A stretch of 64,000 nt of DNA from Solirubrobacteraceae bacterium (GTDB taxonomy: Bacteria; Actinomycetota; Thermoleophilia; Solirubrobacterales; Solirubrobacteraceae): NCBI GenBank assembly GCA_017882445.1, contig JADGPK010000004.1:1-64000 (forward strand), in the 5' to 3' direction. The position numbers were made by a program, and so were the translations under genes. Shown piece after piece: positions 24,582 to 32,413 of the stretch (within the stretch, counting starts at the first letter, position 1; every line of letters starts with the position of its first letter). The notes under the pieces were generated by a model. It was given only the letters and a program-made list of their open reading frames with translations. It ran no database searches and was not told where the DNA came from.

Positions 24582-25184
24582 TCAGCCGTTGGTGTGCGTG
24601 GACGTCTGCCCGCCGTCAGCTCGGGGAGCCGACTGGGCATCCGGGCTCACGCTCAGAAAGCGCAGGCGGTAGCGGCCGATGATGATCTCATCGCCGTCCT
24701 CGAGCGCCCTGCCGTCGATGCGCGCCCCGTTGACGAACACGCCGTTGAGGCTGCGATCGTCCAGCAGGCGCACGCCGTCCGGCTGGCGCACGATCAGCGC
24801 GTGGCGGCGGGAGACGGTGGGGTCATCGAAGCGCACATCGGCCGCTAGGCTGCGCCCGATACGAGTCCACTCGCGGTTCAGCGCGACCGTGTGAAGCTCT
24901 GAGCCCTCCTCGTAGCAGAGGTACTCGCCCGGCCGTTCGATGTGCTCTCGCGCCTTGGCCAGCTGCGCGTCCCGATCTGAGGATGCGGGCTCGATCAGGT
25001 GCGCCTCCCTGTGCCCTGTCGAGATGCGCTCCGTGCTGAAGAGCGACGCGCGAACGAAGTCCGTTCCCCCGCAGTCCGGACAGTTGCCGAGCGCGTCTGA
25101 CGAGTCGAGTGTCAGCGTATAGCCGCAGTCCCTGCATTGGAACGAGCCGGCGCCGACGAAAGTGCCTGAAGTAAGTGAGTCCAT
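24582..25184 (-). CDS. Zinc-ribbon and FHA-domain protein
   Basis: 200 residues. An N-terminal zinc ribbon (C17, C20, C35, C38) is joined to a C-terminal FHA domain at about 100-180. The FHA domain has the phosphothreonine-binding elements TRIGRSL, TVSRRHALI and SLNGVFVNG. It should read threonine phosphorylation by Ser/Thr kinases. The ATG at 25184 has GGAG upstream. It lies on the same strand as parA, 66 bp before it, but parA has its own -10 box. The kinase is not in this window. Confidence 0.88.
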   Translation of the reverse strand: MDSLTSGTFVGAGSFQCRDCGYTLTLDSSDALGNCPDCGGTDFVRASLFSTERISTGHREAHLIEPASSDRDAQLAKAREHIERPGEYLCYEEGSELHTVALNREWTRIGRSLAADVRFDDPTVSRRHALIVRQPDGVRLLDDRSLNGVFVNGARIDGRALEDGDEIIIGRYRLRFLSVSPDAQSAPRADGGQTSTHTNG

Positions 25185-25448
25185 GCTGTGCTCCTCCGTC
25201 TCTCTCTGTGCTTCTGTGCTACCAAAGGGGCGCTCCCTCGCCGGGGGAAACTCGTGACGATCATAGCAAACCTGTCAATGGGTCGGCGATAGTGCCAAAT
25301 ATTGGAATCCACCAAAAGGATGGAGGAGCGTCGCCCTCACGGGCGCTTGTGGGTCTCTACCCATATCCGCGCGACGCCAAACGCCCGAACCGGACCGCCT
25401 CGGAGCAGGCAGGAGGCGACCGCCCGGCGGCGAAACCTGCAAGCGACC

Positions 25449-25715
25449 ATGCCGTTCCCCGCCACCCATGCAGAGCAGCTCGAGCGCGTTCTGCTGCGTC
25501 GGGGCGTCGGTGCGCTCGAGGCAGACAGGAACAGCTGCGCTGACTGCGGGCGCACGCCGCTGACCGGCGAGCACGTCCACTTCTACGGCGCAGGGCGGCA
25601 GCGCGTCGTGTGTGAGCTGTGCCGGCCTCGTCGCCGCGAGGAGCCCGTGGCGAGCGAGCTCGTCAGGCACTGCGAGCACGGGCACGCCGTGCGGCTCACC
25701 GCCCGCGCGGCGTAG
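25449..25715 (+). CDS. Small cysteine-rich (zinc-finger-like) protein
   Basis: 88 residues from the ATG at 25449. Four cysteines form two CxxC pairs (NSCADCGRTPL and VVCELCRP), and one more Cys/His cluster lies near the end (HCEHGH). These suggest a treble-clef-like zinc site. The frame is open back to 25302, but the extra 49 residues are basic and low in complexity, so I favour the internal start; neither has a strong ribosome-binding site. Function unknown. Confidence 0.5.
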   Translation: MPFPATHAEQLERVLLRRGVGALEADRNSCADCGRTPLTGEHVHFYGAGRQRVVCELCRPRRREEPVASELVRHCEHGHAVRLTARAA

Positions 25716-25830
25716 CGGCTCGCGGGCCGGGGCTCTTCTCGGGCGGTCTCCCGCAGGCCACGCGCGGGCCGCTCGTGACCCGCCCGTGGCCGACCTCCCC
25801 GGGAGCCGGGCCAATAGACTTGCGTTCGCC

Positions 25831-26346
25831 GTGAACCCAGTGACCGTGTCGATAGTCGTCTCCGCGCCGCGCGAGCAGGTGTTCGACTACCTGCAGGACG
25901 TCGCCAACCACCCCGAGTTCACCGACCACTATCTCGTGGACTGGCACCTGACGAGGATCGACTCGGTCGGACGCGGCGCGGGCGCGCGTTTCCGCGTGAA
26001 GGCGCCCGGCAACCGCTTCAGCTGGGCGGATGTCACGTTCTCGGAGGTGGAGCGACCGCACCGGATCGTCGAGGTCGGCCGGACGGGCAAGAACAACCGC
26101 ATTCGCACGCTCGGTGTCTACGATCTCGCACCTGCTGCGAGCGGAGCGACGCGTGTCCGCTTCACGCTCGAGACCATGCCGGTCACCCTGTCGGACCGGC
26201 TGATGGAGAGGCTCGGCGCGCGCGCGTGGATACGGCGCAACAACCGGCGAGCGATGCACCGGCTGCGGAGTGTCCTGGAGCGCGGAGCGGAGCGGAGCAC
26301 CGCCGCCCAAGGTGGGGGCCGGCGCGTCACGGTCGCCGGCGGATAG
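25831..26346 (+). CDS. SRPBCC / polyketide-cyclase-like protein
   Basis: 171 residues from the GTG at 25831. The START-like helix-grip fold is recognisable from the N-terminal strand VSIVVSAPREQVFDYLQDVANHPEF, the central strands GARFRVKAPGN and HRIVEVGRTG, and the long C-terminal helix. Family members bind hydrophobic ligands or act as cyclases, but no substrate can be inferred. A TAGACT box lies 10 nt upstream of the start. A basic Arg/Gly tail extends beyond the fold. Confidence 0.8.
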   Translation: MNPVTVSIVVSAPREQVFDYLQDVANHPEFTDHYLVDWHLTRIDSVGRGAGARFRVKAPGNRFSWADVTFSEVERPHRIVEVGRTGKNNRIRTLGVYDLAPAASGATRVRFTLETMPVTLSDRLMERLGARAWIRRNNRRAMHRLRSVLERGAERSTAAQGGGRRVTVAGG

Positions 26347-26359
26347 ACTGCCGCGTCGC

Positions 26360-26947
26360 ATGTCCAGCCGCCTGCGCAAGTCCCTGTCCGCCGTGCTCGC
26401 CATCCTCGCCGTGCTAGCGCTCGGCGCGTGTGGCGACTCGCACACGAGGGTCACCGCGGGGACCTACGCGGGCGAGTCGGGCGCCAACGCTCCATACCTC
26501 GACGTCGGTCCCCTCACCTACGAGGTTCAGCTCTCGCGCGAGCTGAACCCCAGCAACACCGAGGATGGGGCCTACCTTCAGGGGCTCAGCCCGGCCGAAC
26601 GCGTGCTCGGGCCCGGTCAGGAGTGGTTCGCGGTGTTCGTCCAGGTTTACAACAACACCTCGCAGGAACTGCCCTCGGCCAGCGAACTGACGATCTCAGA
26701 CACCCAGGGCAACACCTATACGCCGCTGGTGCCCGGCCAGGCCAACCCGTTCGCCTACAGGGCGGGCATGGTCCCCGCCAAGGGCCAGCTGCCTGCCCTC
26801 GAGACGATCGCCAACGCCGGCCCCACCCAGGGTGCGCTCCTGCTCTACAAGATCCAGACGGTGTCGCTGGACAACCGACCGCTCGAGCTGAGGATCGCCG
26901 ACCCGACACACACGAGCCAGACGGCCTCGGCCGAGCTGGACGTCTAG
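26360..26947 (+). CDS. Putative lipoprotein (DUF4352-like immunoglobulin fold)
   Basis: 195 residues from the ATG at 26360. A basic start, a hydrophobic stretch and the lipobox LGAC (about 21-24) predict a lipid-anchored extracellular protein. The mature part is beta-rich with LTYEVQLSRELNP, EWFAVFVQVYNNTS and ITISDTQG-type strands. These resemble DUF4352/telomeric-repeat-like immunoprotective domains in secreted actinobacterial proteins. A TAGACT box lies 10 nt upstream. It is convergent with the PBP gene. Confidence 0.7.
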   Translation: MSSRLRKSLSAVLAILAVLALGACGDSHTRVTAGTYAGESGANAPYLDVGPLTYEVQLSRELNPSNTEDGAYLQGLSPAERVLGPGQEWFAVFVQVYNNTSQELPSASELTISDTQGNTYTPLVPGQANPFAYRAGMVPAKGQLPALETIANAGPTQGALLLYKIQTVSLDNRPLELRIADPTHTSQTASAELDV

Positions 26948-26965
26948 TTGTAGAACCTGAGGACA

Positions 26966-28777
26966 CTAGCTCCCGGCCCGCAGGCCCGCTTCGAGCACCT
27001 GCCGGGCGACCGGAGCCGCCGTCGTTCCGCCCGCGCCGTCTTTGACCAGCATCACGCACACCACGATCCGCGGATGCGACGCGGGGGCGAAGGCCGCAAA
27101 CCAGGCGTCGGTGTTGCTGGCTTCGCTTGTCGCGCTCTGACAGCCTTCCTTGCCCGGTTCGCCGCCCTGTTCCTTGCTCGGTTCCCCCGCTGGCTGTGAG
27201 CTCTGGTGCGACGCGGGGGAACACGCGGTCTTCAGTTCGGCCGTGCCGGTCTTGCCGGCCACGACGACGCCGGGGATGGCGGCGGCCGTGCCGGTTCCGA
27301 AGCGCACGACGCCGGTCATCAGACGGCGCACCGTGCGCGCCACCGCGGCGCTGGCGACCTGCACGCCCGTCGTGGCGGTGTCCGGCAGGAACGCCGGTCT
27401 CGGCCGTCGACCGCCGTCGGCGATCGTCGCCGCCACCGTCGCCATCTGCAGCGGCGTGGCCAGCACCTGTCCCTGGCCGATCGCGGTGGATCCGACATCC
27501 AGTTCGCCCTGGATCTCGCTCGCTGGGGGGAGTGTGCTCTCCGGCGCTCCGGGCACCCCCGTTTCGTGGTTGAAGCCGAACAGTTCCGCCATCGCCACCA
27601 GCCGCGCCGCGCCGAGCTTGACTCCGAGCGGCGTGAAGACCGAGTTGCAGGACACGGCGAAGGCGAGTTCGAGCGTGCCGCCGCAGTCCTCGCCGTTGGC
27701 GTTGTTCAGCTTCACGCCGTCGAGCGTGGCGAACGTCGCGTAGGGAAAGACGGTGTGGGGGTCGGCGATCTTGGCCTGGAGCGCTCCTGTCAGGGTGATG
27801 ATCTTGAATGTGGAGCCCGGTGGTTGCAGGCCTTCCAGGCCGATGCCGGCGACCGCGAGGATCTGTCCGCTGGCGGGCGCCATGGCCACGATTCCCCCGA
27901 ACTGCCCCCCGAGCGCGCTCACGGCGGCGCGCTGCAGCGAAGGTGACACGGTGGTGCGCACGGCGTGCGCCGGATGGGGCCGGGCGTAGGCGAGCAGGCG
28001 GCCCGGGCCTGCGGACTGCGCGCCCTCGGCCAGGAGCTCTCCGCCGGGGACGCCGCGCAGACGGTCGTCGAGCGCGCGCTCGAGGCCTGTGAGGCCGACG
28101 ATCGCCTGAGCCGGCACCCCCTGGACTTCCAGCGCAGCCAGACGTGAGGGTGGAATCGGCCCCACGGTCCCCAGTACGGCATGCGCCGCATCGCCCAGCG
28201 GCGAGTTACGGGTCGTTTCCGCGGGCTGCGTGTTGGACGCTGTTCCCGGGGAGCTTTCCGCGAGCACGCTGCCGTCGCGCGCCAACAGGGCCGCTCGGCG
28301 CGGGAGCGTCGTGCGGCGGCTGAGCAGCTCGCCCGCGCGCAGGCCGGGGAACGTCAGCGATCGCGACCAGCGCACGCGCGGGCCCGTGCCGGGCGTTTCG
28401 AGGACGGGCAGGACGAATTCCAGCGAGAGGGCGCCGAACAGGCGGGTGTGCACCACGACCGGCACCGCCACACGCGCACCCGAGACCCTCGCACTGCCGA
28501 CGACCGTCAGCCGGGTGGCAGTCGCCGTGCTCAGCGCCCGCTGGTAGGCGTCGGCGAACTCGCTCGCCGCGGTGGCACGCTGGGAGGAGGCGTCGATGTC
28601 GGAGTACATCGTGGCGTAGTCGCCGTGCGTCAATGCCCCGATGAACTGCTCCGCGAGCGTGGCGGCCGGGGAGGCGGTGTGCTGGGCGCCGAAGATCGCG
28701 CCGATCGCGAAGGCGACGGCCGCAAGCGCGAGGACCGGCCGTGCACGGCGCAGCCGCTGGTTATGGTTCTCGGTCAA
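26966..28777 (-). CDS. Penicillin-binding protein, class B-type transpeptidase with NTF2-like N-domain
   Basis: 603 residues from a TTG at 28777. One N-terminal membrane anchor (about 14-32) is followed by an NTF2/MecA-like domain (about 40-140) and a PBP dimerisation region (about 150-270). The transpeptidase domain has STFK (S322 nucleophile), SCN (376-378) and KTG (about 506-508). It cross-links peptidoglycan. A Ser/Gln/Glu-rich insertion of about 30 residues after KTG (around 513-545) is unusual. No glycosyltransferase domain is present. It is divergent from the MarP-like protease gene with only 21 bp between starts. Confidence 0.9.
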   Translation of the reverse strand: MTENHNQRLRRARPVLALAAVAFAIGAIFGAQHTASPAATLAEQFIGALTHGDYATMYSDIDASSQRATAASEFADAYQRALSTATATRLTVVGSARVSGARVAVPVVVHTRLFGALSLEFVLPVLETPGTGPRVRWSRSLTFPGLRAGELLSRRTTLPRRAALLARDGSVLAESSPGTASNTQPAETTRNSPLGDAAHAVLGTVGPIPPSRLAALEVQGVPAQAIVGLTGLERALDDRLRGVPGGELLAEGAQSAGPGRLLAYARPHPAHAVRTTVSPSLQRAAVSALGGQFGGIVAMAPASGQILAVAGIGLEGLQPPGSTFKIITLTGALQAKIADPHTVFPYATFATLDGVKLNNANGEDCGGTLELAFAVSCNSVFTPLGVKLGAARLVAMAELFGFNHETGVPGAPESTLPPASEIQGELDVGSTAIGQGQVLATPLQMATVAATIADGGRRPRPAFLPDTATTGVQVASAAVARTVRRLMTGVVRFGTGTAAAIPGVVVAGKTGTAELKTACSPASHQSSQPAGEPSKEQGGEPGKEGCQSATSEASNTDAWFAAFAPASHPRIVVCVMLVKDGAGGTTAAPVARQVLEAGLRAGS

Positions 28778-28798
28778 GGAACTCGTGGAACATGGCAG

Positions 28799-29968
28799 AT
28801 GACGCAGCTGGACTGGATCATTGTCGCGTTCGCGGCCGTCCTTGCCATGTTCGGGTTTCGGCGGGGGTTCATCGTGGGCGTGCTCTCGTTCGCCGGCTTC
28901 GCGCTTGGTGCATTCCTCGGAACTCGCTTGGGTCCTCTTCTGCTTCCGCGGGGCTCATCTTCGCCGTTTGCGCCCGCCTTCGGCCTGATCGGCGCGCTGC
29001 TGGGCGGCGTGATCCTGGCGAGAGGGCTCGAGGGCCTCGGGTTCAGGCTGCGCCGCACGCTGATCATTCCGGGCATCGGCGTGCTCGACGGGGTGCTCGG
29101 CGCGGCGCTGGGCGGGGTCCTGGCGCTTGCGATCGTGTGGATCGCCGCCGCAGTGGCGGCCCAGGCGCCTGGTCAGGGTCGGCTGCGGGCGGACATCCAG
29201 CGTTCGGCGATTCTCAGCAAACTCAACGAGATGCTTCCCCCTTCGGGGCCGATCCTCAACGCGCTGGCCCGACTGGACCCGCTGCCTTCGATCACCGGCC
29301 CCTCACCCGATGTCGCAGCGCCGGAGCCCCGCATAGCGCGCGCTCGGGGGGTGAGATTCGCCTCGCGCAGCGTGGTGCGCGTCGACGGAAGCGCCTGCGG
29401 CCTGGCGATCGAGGGCTCCGGCTGGGTGGCCGAGCCGGGCATCGTGGTGACCAACGCCCATGTCGTCGCCGGCGAGCAGGACACGACGGTCGAGGTCGGG
29501 GGGAGCTCGCCGGGCCTGCCCGCGCGCGCGATCGCGTTCGACCCGACCGACGACATCGCCGTCCTGAGCGTCGGGGAACTGGACGTGCCCTCGCTGAGCT
29601 TCGTCGGCGACCCCGCGTCCGGCGTGGCGGGCGCGATCCTCGGCTACCCGGAGAACGGCCCGTTCGACGTGCAGCCCGGGAGGATCGGCCGCACGCAGAC
29701 GGTGATCACCCAGAACGCCTATGGTCAGGGGCCCGTGTCCAGGCTGCTCACCCCGCTGCGCGGCCGCGTGCGTCCAGGCAACTCGGGCGGCCCCGTGGTG
29801 GATGGCTCAGGGCATGTCCTGACGACCGTCTTCGCTGCCACCGTCGGCGGGCGTCCGCAGGGCGGCTATGGGGTGGCCAACGCGACCGTGGCCACGGTTC
29901 TGCGTGAGGCCAACGGCCGTGTGCGCGCCGGTACCCGGGTGAGCACCGGGCCGTGCGCGCCCGGATGA
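28799..29968 (+). CDS. MarP-like membrane serine protease (CvpA domain + trypsin-like domain)
   Basis: 389 residues. Four N-terminal helices form a CvpA/colicin-V-production-like domain (about 1-122). A periplasmic trypsin-like domain follows, with the catalytic triad H221 (TNAHVVAG), D252 (DDIAVLSV) and S329 (RPGNSGGP). This is the architecture of M. tuberculosis MarP, needed for acid and oxidative-stress survival and for activating the wall hydrolase RipA. Two cysteines (C200 and C386) could form a disulfide, as in MarP. The ATG at 28799 is favoured because the frame upstream is antisense to the PBP gene. Confidence 0.88.
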   Translation: MTQLDWIIVAFAAVLAMFGFRRGFIVGVLSFAGFALGAFLGTRLGPLLLPRGSSSPFAPAFGLIGALLGGVILARGLEGLGFRLRRTLIIPGIGVLDGVLGAALGGVLALAIVWIAAAVAAQAPGQGRLRADIQRSAILSKLNEMLPPSGPILNALARLDPLPSITGPSPDVAAPEPRIARARGVRFASRSVVRVDGSACGLAIEGSGWVAEPGIVVTNAHVVAGEQDTTVEVGGSSPGLPARAIAFDPTDDIAVLSVGELDVPSLSFVGDPASGVAGAILGYPENGPFDVQPGRIGRTQTVITQNAYGQGPVSRLLTPLRGRVRPGNSGGPVVDGSGHVLTTVFAATVGGRPQGGYGVANATVATVLREANGRVRAGTRVSTGPCAPG

Positions 29969-29987
29969 GCAAGGAAACACCACCCGC

Positions 29988-29993
29988 TACGCT
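29988..29993 (+). promoter_or_regulatory. -10 box (TACGCT) for topB, leaderless start
   Basis: TACGCT ends 7 nt before the ATG at 30001, so the mRNA probably begins at the start codon. No -35 element stands out. Confidence 0.4.
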
Positions 29994-30000
29994 GACCGCC

Positions 30001-32346
30001 ATGTCCAAGACGCTGCTGGTCGCCGAGAAGCCCTCCGTGGGCCAGGACCTTGCCCGAGTGCTCAAGGGCCCGTTCCAGAAGAAGGAGGGTTTCCTCGAGG
30101 GCCCGGACCACGTGATCACGTGGGCGGTGGGCCACCTGGTGCAGCTTGCCGAACCGGAAGCCTATGACGCGAAATACAAGAGCTGGAAGATGGGAGATCT
30201 GCCGATCGTCCCGGAGCGCTTCAAACTGGTGGTGCGCGACGAGCGCTCGCGCAAGCAGATGTCGGTGGTCACCAAACAGCTCGCCCGGGATGACATCGAC
30301 GAGGTTGTCAACGCCTGCGACGCGGGTCGCGAGGGCGAGCTGATCTTCGCCTATCTCTATGAGAAGGCAAACGCCAAGAAGCCCGTGAAACGACTGTGGC
30401 TGAACTCGATGACCAGCGCTGCGATGAAGAGCGCCCTGGCCGCGCTGCGGCCGGCCGAGGACTTTGCGCGTCTCGAGGAGGCGGCGAGGTCGCGCTCGGA
30501 GGCCGACTGGATCGTGGGGATGAACGCCACGCGCGCCGCGACGATCCGCCTGCGGAGCTCCTTCGACGGCGCGGTGTCGCTCGGGCGGGTGCAGACGCCG
30601 ACGCTCGCGATCGTGGCCCGCCGCGAGGAGGAGATCAGGGCGTTCAAGCCCGAGCCCTACTGGCTCATCGACGCGACCTTCGCGGCCGACCGATCGGAGA
30701 TCGGCCAACTCCAGGGAGAGCCGGCGAACGGCGAGCGCACCTACACGGGTCGCTTCCAGGCTCCGGCGGGCAGCCTGGGCACGACCCGCGGTCCCCGCAT
30801 CGGGACCGAGCAGGAGGCGCTGGAGATCGTGGCCGCCTGCGAGGGCCGGACGGGAACGATCACGAAGCTCGAGAAGAAGGAGCAGCGCGAGAAGGCGCCG
30901 ATGCTCTATGACCTGACGACGCTCCAGCGCGAGGCGAACAACCGCTACGGCTTCTCGGCCAAGCGGACGCTGGCCGCCGCGCAGAGGCTCTACGAGGAGC
31001 ACAAGGCGCTCACCTACCCGAGGACCAGCTCGCGATACCTGACGACCGACATGGTCGAGGAGATAAAGCCGATCGCCGAGCTCGTGGGATCCCACGCCGA
31101 GTACCGAAAGGGCGCGGAATACGTCCTCGGCCTGGATGTCCTCCCGCTCGGCCGGGTTGTCAACGACGAGAAGGTCACCGACCACCACGCGATCATCCCC
31201 ACGCGCTCGGAGCACCCACTCGAGAAGATGGGCGCGGACGACAGGCGGATCTATGACATGGCCGCGAGGCGCTTCCTGGCCGTGTTCCATCCCGAGGCCG
31301 TCTTCGAGAACACGCGCGTGGAGACCACGGTCCGAACGGGCGAGGGCGAGAAGGCCGGTCACGTGTTCCGCACCCGCGGCAAGCTGCTCCAGGTGGCGGG
31401 TTGGCGTGCCGTCTACGACGAGGTGGCCGCCGACGCCAAGGGCGAAGGCGACGGCCGCGGCGAGGAGGACGAGGACACCGACCAGCAGCTGCCGCGCCTG
31501 GTCGCCGACGAGCAGGTGCAGACGCGTACGGTGCAGAGCGAGCGCAAGGAAACGAAACCGCCGCGACGCTACAGCGACGCGTCGTTGCTCGGCGCGATGG
31601 AGACGGCCGGCAAGCTCGTCGACGACGACGAGTTGAGGGAGGCGATGAAGGACTCGGGGATCGGAACGCCGGCCACCCGTGCGGCGATCATCGAGCGACT
31701 CATCGCGGTTGGATACATCGAGCGCGACGGGCGTGCGCTGGTGGCGACCGAGAAGGGCTTGAACGTGATCAGACTGCTCAACGAGCATGCCCTGACATCG
31801 CCCGGCCTGACCGGGAGCTGGGAGCAGCGCCTGGGCAAGATCGAGCGGGGCGAGGATTCGCGCAAGCAGTTCATGAGCGACATCGCCGGCTTTGCGCAGG
31901 AGACGGTCAAGGAGCTCGACGAGACGTTGAAAGACGTGCGGATCCCGCGCGCGCGGCTGGGACCGTGCCCGGTGTGCGGACACGAGATCGTGGAGAACCG
32001 CAAGGGGTACTCCTGCTGGGCGCGCGACGATCCAGGCTGCGGGTTCGTGATCTGGAAGGCCAAAGCCGGAAAGCAGCTGCCCCTGGCGGTCGCCCGCGAG
32101 CTGATCAAGACCGGATACACCGCGCAGGCGGTGACGGGCTTTCGCGGGCGAAGCGGACGCAGCTTCCGCGCGCATCTCGCGCTCCTGCAGACCGACGAGG
32201 GCAAATGGCGGGTCGAGTTCGACGAGCTGTGGGCCAAGGAGGGCGCCAAGCCCCCTGAGGTCGACGTGGATGCAGCGGCCGAGACTGTCGATGCGGTGGC
32301 CGACGGCGCCACCACATCCAAGGTCGGCCAGCGCAGCGCAGCCTAG
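30001..32346 (+). CDS. topB: DNA topoisomerase III (type IA topoisomerase)
   Basis: 781 residues. The N-terminal Toprim domain contains LLVAEKPSVGQDLARVL and the acidic DAGREGELI motif. The catalytic tyrosine is Y339 in ALTYPRTSSRYL. A zinc finger follows near residues 657-680 (CPVCGHEI ... CWARDDPGCGF), then a positively charged tail domain with repeated FRGRSGRSFRAHL. Type IA enzymes of this kind decatenate or relax DNA by single-strand passage, supporting recombination and repair. The start at 30001 is supported by a -10 box. It lies upstream of the helicase-nuclease pair. Confidence 0.92.
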   Translation: MSKTLLVAEKPSVGQDLARVLKGPFQKKEGFLEGPDHVITWAVGHLVQLAEPEAYDAKYKSWKMGDLPIVPERFKLVVRDERSRKQMSVVTKQLARDDIDEVVNACDAGREGELIFAYLYEKANAKKPVKRLWLNSMTSAAMKSALAALRPAEDFARLEEAARSRSEADWIVGMNATRAATIRLRSSFDGAVSLGRVQTPTLAIVARREEEIRAFKPEPYWLIDATFAADRSEIGQLQGEPANGERTYTGRFQAPAGSLGTTRGPRIGTEQEALEIVAACEGRTGTITKLEKKEQREKAPMLYDLTTLQREANNRYGFSAKRTLAAAQRLYEEHKALTYPRTSSRYLTTDMVEEIKPIAELVGSHAEYRKGAEYVLGLDVLPLGRVVNDEKVTDHHAIIPTRSEHPLEKMGADDRRIYDMAARRFLAVFHPEAVFENTRVETTVRTGEGEKAGHVFRTRGKLLQVAGWRAVYDEVAADAKGEGDGRGEEDEDTDQQLPRLVADEQVQTRTVQSERKETKPPRRYSDASLLGAMETAGKLVDDDELREAMKDSGIGTPATRAAIIERLIAVGYIERDGRALVATEKGLNVIRLLNEHALTSPGLTGSWEQRLGKIERGEDSRKQFMSDIAGFAQETVKELDETLKDVRIPRARLGPCPVCGHEIVENRKGYSCWARDDPGCGFVIWKAKAGKQLPLAVARELIKTGYTAQAVTGFRGRSGRSFRAHLALLQTDEGKWRVEFDELWAKEGAKPPEVDVDAAAETVDAVADGATTSKVGQRSAA

Positions 32347-32413
32347 CGTCGCGCGGCGCTGAAAGGGACGGCGTTCGCGAGCGCGTCGGGCGGGTGCGCC
32401 AGGATGGGCGCTC

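Noticed and set aside
25240-25300. TTGACA and TATGAT boxes upstream of the FHA gene (minus strand)
   Set aside because: Both hexamers look good, but they are only 7 bp apart, so they cannot form one sigma-70 promoter; neither has a partner at 16-18 bp.
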